Positions 58,178 to 64,000 of a DNA stretch of 64,000 nt are shown here, in pieces. How positions within the stretch are numbered: the stretch's first letter is position 1; each line of letters begins with the position of its first letter. Source of the DNA: Streptomyces nodosus (lineage in GTDB: Bacteria; Actinomycetota; Actinomycetes; Streptomycetales; Streptomycetaceae); assembly GCF_008704995.1 (NCBI RefSeq), contig NZ_CP023747.1, forward strand, positions 4,681,501 through 4,745,500, given 5' to 3'. Below the pieces are notes generated by a model. That model did no database searches and was not told the origin of the DNA. It worked only from the letters and a program-made list of their open reading frames with translations. The translations under genes were made by a program, and so were the position numbers.

Positions 58178-59389
58178 TCAGGGCTGGCTGTAGCCGTCCA
58201 GGAAGTGACCGATCCGGGTGATCGCCGCGGTCAGATCCGCCACGGTCGGCAGGGTCACCACCCGGAAGTGATCGGGTTCCGTCCAGTTGAAGCCCGTCCC
58301 CTGGACGACCATGATCTTCTCGCGGCGCAGCAGGTCCAGCACCATCTGCCGGTCGTCCTTGATCTTGAAGACCTTGGGATCGAGCCGGGGGAAGAGATAC
58401 AGCGCGCCCCTCGGCTTCACACAGGTCACGCCCGGGATCTGGGTCAGCAGCCGGTACGCCGCGTCCCGCTGCTCCTTCAGCCGGCCGCCCGGCAGCACCA
58501 GATCATTGATCGACTGGCGGCCGGTGAGCGCCGCCACCACACCGTGCTGGCCCGGCATATTGGCGCACAGCCGCATATTGGCGAGGATCGTCAGACCCTC
58601 GATGTACGACTCCGCGTGCGCCCGGGGTCCCGAGATCGCCATCCAGCCCACCCGGTAGCCCGCCACCCGGTACGCCTTCGACATGCCGTTGAAGGTGAGG
58701 GTCAGCAGATCGGGGGCGACGGCCGCGGTCGGGGTGTGGGTGGCTCCGTCGTAGAGGATCCGGTCGTAGATCTCGTCGGAGCAGACGAGGAGATTGTGCC
58801 GGCGCGCGATGTCGGTCAGACCCCGCAGCATCGCCTCGTCGTACACCGCGCCCGTGGGGTTGTTGGGGTTGATGACGACGATCGCCTTGGTGCGGTCGGT
58901 GACCTTGCGCTCCGCGTCGGCCAGGTCCGGCATCCAGTCCGACTGCTCGTCGCAGCGGTAGTGCACGGCCGTGCCGCCCGCGAGGGAGACCGCCGCGGTC
59001 CACAGCGGATAGTCCGGGGCCGGTACCAGCACCTCGTCGCCGTCGTCCAGCAGGCCCTGCATCGCCATCACGATCAGCTCGGAGACGCCGTTGCCGATGA
59101 AGACGTGCTCGACGTCGGTCTCCATGCCGAGGGTCTGGTGATGCATCACCACGGCCCGGCGGGCGGCGAGCAGGCCCTTCGCGTCGCCGTAGCCGTGGGC
59201 CGTCGAGACATTGCGCAGGATGTCCTCGAGGATCTCGGGCGGGCATTCGAAGCCGAAGGCGGCCGGGTTGCCGGTGTTGAGCTTGAGGATGCGGTGGCCT
59301 TCCGCCTCCAGCCGCGTGGCCTCCTCGAGAACCGGGCCCCGGATCTCGTAGCAGACATTGGCGAGCTTCGTGGACTGGATCACCTGCAT
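58178..59389 (-). CDS. PLP-dependent aminotransferase (alanine aminotransferase type)
   Basis: A 403-residue class I/II aminotransferase. Motifs are LKLNTGNPAAFGFECPPEIL, YGDAKGLLAARRAVVMHH (substrate and cofactor loop), VPAPDYPLWTAAV, VVINPNNPTGAVY, CSDEIYDRILY and the PLP lysine in FNGMSKAYRVAGYRVGWM. Wording and length match AlaA-like alanine:2-oxoglutarate aminotransferases. It interconverts pyruvate/alanine and 2-oxoglutarate/glutamate. TAAGCT lies 7 nt before ATG, again leaderless geometry, and no ribosome-binding site is seen. The final residues LDGYSQP are close to the next gene's operator. Confidence 0.92.
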   Translation of the reverse strand: MQVIQSTKLANVCYEIRGPVLEEATRLEAEGHRILKLNTGNPAAFGFECPPEILEDILRNVSTAHGYGDAKGLLAARRAVVMHHQTLGMETDVEHVFIGNGVSELIVMAMQGLLDDGDEVLVPAPDYPLWTAAVSLAGGTAVHYRCDEQSDWMPDLADAERKVTDRTKAIVVINPNNPTGAVYDEAMLRGLTDIARRHNLLVCSDEIYDRILYDGATHTPTAAVAPDLLTLTFNGMSKAYRVAGYRVGWMAISGPRAHAESYIEGLTILANMRLCANMPGQHGVVAALTGRQSINDLVLPGGRLKEQRDAAYRLLTQIPGVTCVKPRGALYLFPRLDPKVFKIKDDRQMVLDLLRREKIMVVQGTGFNWTEPDHFRVVTLPTVADLTAAITRIGHFLDGYSQP

Positions 59390-59396
59390 GTCCGCG

Positions 59397-59402
59397 AGCT
59401 TA
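59397..59402 (-). promoter_or_regulatory. -10 hexamer for the aminotransferase, leaderless geometry
   Basis: TAAGCT on the minus strand, 7 nt before ATG. Confidence 0.55.
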
Positions 59403-59788
59403 CGGCCGTGTCACTCCCGGCGCCGCGTGTTGTTCACCACGTGGGACGGGGAGCTTTCCAGGGAAACCGCAGGTGGGCGGGGTGGGTGTGGCTCCTCGCC
59501 TTGGAATGCCAGGCCGGGTGGCGGGAGCACCCGCCCGAGGTGGGGGCGTGCGCCGTGAATGGTGCGCACCGCATCAGGACCCCCGTACCGCCGATCGAGT
59601 GGACGGTCCCCCGGTCGCCCCGTGGCTCGAGGGCCGTCCCGGGGCGGAAGGCGCACCACCGGCTGCGATTCGGCTGAAAACCGCTCTTTGTCACCACTTT
59701 CCCCTCCATTCACAATGCGCATGACAAGAGTGCGGCCGGAAGTCCCCGGCCCACCGTGTCATCGCTTCCTCATCGAGAGGGGACCCCC
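59403..59788. other. 386-bp divergent intergenic region
   Basis: It separates the aminotransferase and the V8-like protease. Apart from the promoters on either side nothing gene-like was found; small antisense frames here have no supporting features. Confidence 0.6.
59688..59716 (+). promoter_or_regulatory. Promoter of the V8-like protease gene
   Basis: TTGTCA, a 17-bp spacer and CACAAT. Transcription near 59723 would leave a leader of about 65 nt. Confidence 0.6.
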
Positions 59789-60685
59789 ATGAGAAAGCCT
59801 CTCGGCGCCGCACTCCTGGCTCTGGCGATCGCCGGAGCCGGTGCGGTACCGGCGGCCGCCGCACCCGGGCCCGCGACCGCGGCCGGCACGGCGACCCACC
59901 GGACGTCCGCCGCGTCCGCCGCGAGCCCCGCGTCCGCCACGGCGAGCATCCAGGCCGTCGACTTCGCCGGCACCGTCGCATTGAGCAACTGCTCCGGTTC
60001 CGTCGTCCGCTTCCCGAAATCGGTGGACAGTGACCCGGCGTTGGTGCTGAGCAACGGGCACTGCCTGGAGACCGGCTTCCCGAAGGCCGGTCAGGTCATC
60101 GTCGGCCAGTCCTCCAGCCGCACCTTCGGGCTGCTCAACTCGTCCGGCAGCACGGTCGCGACCCTGCGGGCCGGCAAGGTCGCGTACTCCACGATGACCG
60201 ACACGGACATCACGATCTATCAGCTCACCGTCAGCTATGCGCAGATCAGGAGCTCCTACGGCATCGAGGCGCTCACCCTCGCCGACACCCACCCCGTCGC
60301 GGGCACCGCCATCAAGGTCGTCTCCGGTTACTGGAAGCGGATCTACAGCTGCGCGATCGACGGGTTCGTCCACCGCCTGAAGGAGGGCGACTGGACCTGG
60401 AAGGACTCGGTCCGTTACACCTCCGCCTGCGACACCATCGGCGGCACCTCGGGATCGCCCGTCGTCGACAGCGCCACCGGAAAGGTCGTCGCCGTCAACA
60501 ACACCGGCAACGAGAGCGGCGGAAGCTGCACGGTCAACAACCCCTGCGAGGTCGACGAGAACGGCAAGGTGACCGTCCGCAAGGGCATCAACTACGCCGA
60601 GCAGACCTACCAGATCCCGGCGTGCTTCGGCGCCGGCAACCAGCTCGACCTGAGCGCGAGCGGCTGCCTCCTGCCCAAGCCCTGA
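59789..60685 (+). CDS. Secreted V8/trypsin-like serine peptidase
   Basis: A 298-residue exported protein. The signal peptide MRKPLGAALLALAIAGAGA is cleaved near AAA-APG, followed by an Ala/Ser/Thr-rich pro-like segment (about 26-55). The chymotrypsin-fold triad is His91 in LSNGHCLET, Asp138 or Asp140 in MTDTDITIYQL, and Ser221 in GGTSGSPVVD. GTSGSP is the V8-like form. Paired cysteines (68/92, 188/214 and C-terminal pairs) indicate disulfides. It should cleave extracellular proteins with unknown specificity. GAGAGGGGAC lies 6 nt before ATG. Confidence 0.9.
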   Translation: MRKPLGAALLALAIAGAGAVPAAAAPGPATAAGTATHRTSAASAASPASATASIQAVDFAGTVALSNCSGSVVRFPKSVDSDPALVLSNGHCLETGFPKAGQVIVGQSSSRTFGLLNSSGSTVATLRAGKVAYSTMTDTDITIYQLTVSYAQIRSSYGIEALTLADTHPVAGTAIKVVSGYWKRIYSCAIDGFVHRLKEGDWTWKDSVRYTSACDTIGGTSGSPVVDSATGKVVAVNNTGNESGGSCTVNNPCEVDENGKVTVRKGINYAEQTYQIPACFGAGNQLDLSASGCLLPKP

Positions 60686-60712
60686 CCGGCCCCGGCCGCC
60701 CCGCGCGGGCGG

Positions 60713-62344
60713 TCACCGGGGAGTTCTGCGGACCGCCCGCCCCGCCCGTACGTTCGTTCTGCGCCCCTCGTCGATCACGAAACGGCCGTCGATCAGGACG
60801 TACGGGATGCCCGTCGGGAGCGCCCGCGGGTGTGCGAAGGTGGCGCCCGCCGCGACCGTGGCCGGGTCGAAGAGGACCAGATCGGCGCGGTACCCCTCGC
60901 GGACCAGGCCGCGGTCCGGCAGCCGGAGCCGGGCCGCCGGGCGCGAGGTGAGCCGGGCCACGCACTCCTCCAGGGACAGCACCCCCAGCTCGCGCACATA
61001 CCGGCCGAGGTACCGCGGGAACGTGCCGTAGGCGCGCGGATGGGGTTTGGCGCCCTGGACGATGCCGTCGGAGCCGCCGGTGTGGACCCGGTGCCGCATG
61101 ATCGCCCGCACATTGTCCTCATGGCCCACGTGCTGCAGGATCGTCGTGCCCAGCCGGTCCTCGACCAGCAGCCTGCGGGCCGTGGTCCAGGGGGCCTCGC
61201 GGCGCAGCTCCGCCGACTCCCGGACCGTCCGGCCGATGTACGCCCCGAGAACCGGATCGCTCACCCCGGAGATCTCGACGGTGTCCCAGTCGACGGGGAC
61301 GCCGTGGCAGCCGTCGGAGCCGGTGACCTCCAGATCGTGCCGGATCCGCTCGGCCGTCGCGTCGTCGACGAGCCGCCGGAGGATCGTCTCCGGGCCGCCC
61401 TCGGCCGCCCAGCTCGGCAGCAGCGCCGCCAGCGTCGTGCAGCCGGGGGTGTAGGGGTAGGTGTCCAGGGTGATGTCCGCGCCCGCCGCGAGCGCCTCGT
61501 CGAGCAGGGACAGCAGTTCGTCGGCGCGACCCTCGTTCACCCCGAAGTTCAGGGTGGCGTGCGTCAGATGCAGCGGGCAGCCGGCCTCGCGGGCCAGATC
61601 CACCATCTCCCGGTACGCCTCCAGGGCGCCCGCCCCGTAGGAGCGGTGGTGCGGGCTGTAGTAGCCGCCGTAGGAGGCCACCACCTTGCACAACTCGCGG
61701 AGCTCGGCGTTCCTGGCGTACATGCCGGGCGGATAGGTGAGCCCCGAGGACATGCCGACGGCGCCCTGCTCCATCCCCTCCGCGACCAGCCGCCGCATCC
61801 GGTCCAGCTCCCCGGGCGTCGCCTCCCGGTCCTCCCAGCCCATGACCAGCATCCGGACCGTGCCCTGCGGGACGAGATACGCCGCGTTGACCGCGATGCC
61901 CCGGTCGAGGCGGTCCAGGTACTCGCCCACGGAGCGCCAGGTGAAGTCGGTGTCGTCGCCGTGGCCGTTCCACCCGGTGATGGCGCGGCGCACCTCGGCG
62001 AGCGCCCGGTCGTCGACCGGGGCGTAGGAGAGCCCGTCCTGCCCGACCACTTCGAGGGTGACGCCCTGTGCGGCCTTGGCGCTGTGGTCCGGGTCGCGCA
62101 CCAGGGCGAGATCGCTGTGGGCGTGCATATCGATGAAACCGGGGCACAGGACCAGCCCCTCGGCGTCCAGCTCCCGTACGCCACGGGGCCGGGCGCAGCC
62201 CGCCGCGGCGGCCTCCTGGACGATCGAGACGATCCGGCCGTCCTTGACCGCCACATCGGCGCGACAGGAGGGGCCGCCGCTGCCGTCGACCACCTCCGCG
62301 TCCCGGACGACGAGATCCGCGAGGTCGAGAGGATCGAGATCCAT
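60713..62344 (-). CDS. N-acyl-D-amino-acid deacylase (D-aminoacylase)
   Basis: A 543-residue amidohydrolase removing acyl groups from N-acyl-D-amino acids. A beta-sandwich head precedes the metal site GFIDMHAHSDLAL (His74, His76). GQDGLSYAPVDD matches the QDGxSxxP string of D-aminoacylases. YSPHHRSYG, LHLTHATLNFG and LQHVGHEDNVRAIM supply further His ligands, and TGGSDGIVQGAKPHPRAYGTF is the conserved substrate loop with the metal Asp. AGGAGGAG lies 6 nt before ATG. It is the second gene of a pair with the D-amino-acid deaminase-like protein 149 bp upstream, implying a pathway for D-amino acid use or peptidoglycan recycling. Confidence 0.93.
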   Translation of the reverse strand: MDLDPLDLADLVVRDAEVVDGSGGPSCRADVAVKDGRIVSIVQEAAAAGCARPRGVRELDAEGLVLCPGFIDMHAHSDLALVRDPDHSAKAAQGVTLEVVGQDGLSYAPVDDRALAEVRRAITGWNGHGDDTDFTWRSVGEYLDRLDRGIAVNAAYLVPQGTVRMLVMGWEDREATPGELDRMRRLVAEGMEQGAVGMSSGLTYPPGMYARNAELRELCKVVASYGGYYSPHHRSYGAGALEAYREMVDLAREAGCPLHLTHATLNFGVNEGRADELLSLLDEALAAGADITLDTYPYTPGCTTLAALLPSWAAEGGPETILRRLVDDATAERIRHDLEVTGSDGCHGVPVDWDTVEISGVSDPVLGAYIGRTVRESAELRREAPWTTARRLLVEDRLGTTILQHVGHEDNVRAIMRHRVHTGGSDGIVQGAKPHPRAYGTFPRYLGRYVRELGVLSLEECVARLTSRPAARLRLPDRGLVREGYRADLVLFDPATVAAGATFAHPRALPTGIPYVLIDGRFVIDEGRRTNVRAGRAVRRTPR

Positions 62345-62493
62345 GGAACTCCTCCTGTTCCCGGGCGTGTTCCCGGAGGGAAGGACGGGCCGTGCGGTGG
62401 ATGGAGGCCGCGGGCGGACCGCGTTCCGGATGAACGAGGGGCCGTGATCCAGCAGGACGAGGACCCGGGTCCGGGAAGAACGCGGACCGTCTG

Positions 62494-63786
62494 TCAGAAG
62501 AACGTGCGGACGCAGTCCACGACCGTGCCGTCGGCCTCGACCACCGGGATCAGCTGCCATTTGTCGAAGACCGTGCACGGATGGGACAGGCCCATCCCGA
62601 GCCAGTCGCCGACCTCGACATCGGCCTCCGGGGTGGTCCGCAGCCAGGCGTGCTGGTCGGAGAGCTTGGTCACCGAGACGCCCGTGGCCGGCCGCTCCAC
62701 GCCGTCCCGGCGCACCACCTGGGCGAAGGGCAGATCCAGGTCGTAGGCCGCGTCCCGTTTGCCCGCGTTGACGAAGGCCTGCTCGGCGGAGGGCCGGGAC
62801 ACCACCTGGGTCCACAGCCGGAACGCCGGCTCCAGGGCGCCCTCCTCCGGGACGCGGGTGAACGGGGTCCGGGAGTGGTAGTGGCCGTCGTCGTGCGAGA
62901 CATAGGCGCCCGAGCGCAGCAGCTTCAGGACGGGGGCGGAGAATGTGGGGAGCTCCGCGAAGACCTCCGCCACCGCGTCGAACCAGGCGCTGCCGCCCGC
63001 GCTCACCACGATCTCGTCCAGACCGTCGAAGCGGCCCGCCTTGTCGAACTCCGCCGCGAGGCCGGTGAGCCGGCGCAGCCAGGCGCGCACCCGGTCCTGG
63101 TCCGCCTGCGGGACCTCGCCCTCGTAACCGGCCACGCCCACCAGCCGCAGGGTCCGGGTGGCCGCCACCGCGTCCGCGACCGCCGCGCACTCCTGCTCCG
63201 TACGCGCCCCGGTGCGCGCTCCCTCGCCCGCCGCCAGCTCGACGACCACGTCCAGCGGGCGTCCGCCGTCCCTCGGGGCCGCCTCCGTCAGGGCCGCGTC
63301 CATCAGCTCGACGCCGCGCACCGAGTCGACGTAGCAGACGAAGCGGAACTCCGGGTCCGCGGCCAGGTCGGCGGCGATCCGGCGCAGGGACGCGGGGTCG
63401 ACCAGCTCGTTCGCCAGAAACACCCGCTGGATGCCGAAGTGCCGTGCCACCCACACCTGATGGGGGACCGCGAGGGTGATGCCCCAGGCCCCGTGGTCGA
63501 TCTGCCGCCGGAAGAGCTGGGGCGCCATCGAGGTCTTGCCGTGCGGGGCGAAGGCCAGGCCGTGGCGGCCCGTATAGGTCTCCATCAGATCGAGGTTGTG
63601 CTGGAGGCGCTCTGCCGACAGCACGAGAACCGGGGTGGTGAAGCCCCCGGTGAAGAGGTTGCGGCGCTCGGCCGCCAGTTCGGCGAGCGTCAGGTCCCCG
63701 GCGTCCGGGGGAAGGCCCTTGAAGCGGTGGCCGACGCGCTCCGTCCCGAGGGCGGCGAGGCGTTCTGCGGCGGTGGCGGCGTCCAT
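62494..63786 (-). CDS. Fold-III PLP amino acid deaminase (D-serine/D-threonine dehydratase-like)
   Basis: A 430-residue PLP enzyme with an alanine-racemase-type barrel. The PLP lysine is in FAPHGKTSMAPQLF, ANELVDP and VELAAGEGARTG line the barrel, and the C-terminal domain carries SHDDGHYHSRTPF. LSHPCTVFDKW provides the His/Cys zinc pair typical of the D-threonine aldolase/D-serine dehydratase family. It probably deaminates a D-amino acid released by the downstream deacylase. GGGAGG lies 5 nt before ATG at 63786; an in-frame ATG at 63807 is less likely. Its promoter lies in the next 170 bp, shared with a divergent gene. Confidence 0.87.
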   Translation of the reverse strand: MDAATAAERLAALGTERVGHRFKGLPPDAGDLTLAELAAERRNLFTGGFTTPVLVLSAERLQHNLDLMETYTGRHGLAFAPHGKTSMAPQLFRRQIDHGAWGITLAVPHQVWVARHFGIQRVFLANELVDPASLRRIAADLAADPEFRFVCYVDSVRGVELMDAALTEAAPRDGGRPLDVVVELAAGEGARTGARTEQECAAVADAVAATRTLRLVGVAGYEGEVPQADQDRVRAWLRRLTGLAAEFDKAGRFDGLDEIVVSAGGSAWFDAVAEVFAELPTFSAPVLKLLRSGAYVSHDDGHYHSRTPFTRVPEEGALEPAFRLWTQVVSRPSAEQAFVNAGKRDAAYDLDLPFAQVVRRDGVERPATGVSVTKLSDQHAWLRTTPEADVEVGDWLGMGLSHPCTVFDKWQLIPVVEADGTVVDCVRTFF

Positions 63787-63955
63787 CGGGCCTCCCGGGT
63801 GAGCCATTGCGGTATGCGCAACGGGCGTTGTATATATCGCTTGTTGCTGTCTAACATCCCGTCCGACGCGGGGTCAACGGAGCCGCCGTGGCCCTTCCCC
63901 GGACTCTCCGATCCATGTGAGCGGGGGACCCCCTCGACGAGGAGGCCTCACCAGC
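63787..63955. promoter_or_regulatory. Divergent regulatory region with inverted repeats
   Basis: CAAC-GGGC-GTTG (63820-63831) is followed by the A/T-rich GTATATATCGC and a TTGTTGCTG tract. On the minus strand TTAGAC and TACAAC with a 16-bp spacer are a candidate promoter for the deaminase gene. A regulator from the divergent gene would be expected to bind here. Confidence 0.4.
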
Positions 63956-64000
63956 GTGACCGCCGACGGCCCGCCCAGCACCCCGGACTCCGCCGCCACC
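63956..64000 (+). CDS. Start of an unidentified gene (cut by the window end)
   Basis: GTG preceded by GAGGAGG at a spacing of about 10 nt opens a reading frame beginning VTADGPPSTPDSAAT that runs to the last base. Fifteen codons are too few to identify it. Its divergent position next to D-amino acid genes would suit a regulator. Confidence 0.45.
   Translation, partial: MTADGPPSTPDSAAT

Overview
The window is chromosomal DNA from a high-GC actinomycete, almost certainly a Streptomyces. Third codon positions are strongly G/C, GTG and TTG starts are common, and terminators are mostly GC hairpins without a T tract. The gene order matches, from memory and not from a search, the S. coelicolor core region around SCO4916 to SCO4987 (phosphomannomutase, purine nucleoside phosphorylase, pccB/pccE, cya, hutH, msrA, metB, ilvA, mca, pckG). 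Roughly 60 protein genes are supported. No rRNA, tRNA, CRISPR array or intact transposase was seen.

Layout. 1-4.5 kb: purine and sugar metabolism genes, an NAD(P)H-quinone dehydrogenase of the lipoamide dehydrogenase fold and a DeoR-type regulator. 4.6-11 kb: the acyl-CoA carboxylase block (alpha chain, epsilon and beta subunits, and the biotin ligase that would charge the alpha chain), with maf and the 42-residue MmpB between them. 11-17 kb: adenylate cyclase, a GGDEF diguanylate cyclase and histidine ammonia-lyase. A 169-bp palindromic element supplies the cyclase stop codon. 17-26 kb: envelope and secretion genes, namely a sortase-E-type LADTG protein, an L,D-transpeptidase lipoprotein, a FtsX-like permease with its ATPase, and a secreted subtilase. 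26-31 kb: an accessory stretch with a DUF2637 membrane protein, a small upstream gene, an A/T-richer gap, and two msrA genes flanking a GNAT-AAA+ fusion. 30.6-34.8 kb: an M48 membrane peptidase between two paralogous membrane-anchored helical proteins. 35-39 kb: metB, a compact sigma factor, a MarR regulator and ilvA. 39-41 kb: a DrrAB-like ABC exporter. 41-47.8 kb: greA, a DUF4307 protein, mca, a divergent regulator pair, a YyaL-type protein and a Mut7-C protein. 47.8-53 kb: an MFS/TetR efflux operon, TrhA and GTP-dependent PEP carboxykinase. 53-57.5 kb: a four-gene overlapping operon (membrane solute-binding protein, TelA, solute-binding/VWA lipoprotein, coiled-coil membrane protein). 57.6-64 kb: an alanine-type aminotransferase, a V8-like secreted protease and a D-amino-acid deacylase/deaminase pair.

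Expression. Sixteen genes have a -10-like hexamer (TANNNT or a close variant) 6-8 nt before the start codon, which is the geometry of leaderless transcripts. Local regulation is suggested by palindromes in front of the MFS operon, the ABC exporter and the 44.3-kb divergent pair. The clearest under-described loci are the TelA/VWA operon, the M48 peptidase with its two paralogs, the GNAT-AAA+ fusion and the palindromic element behind cya.
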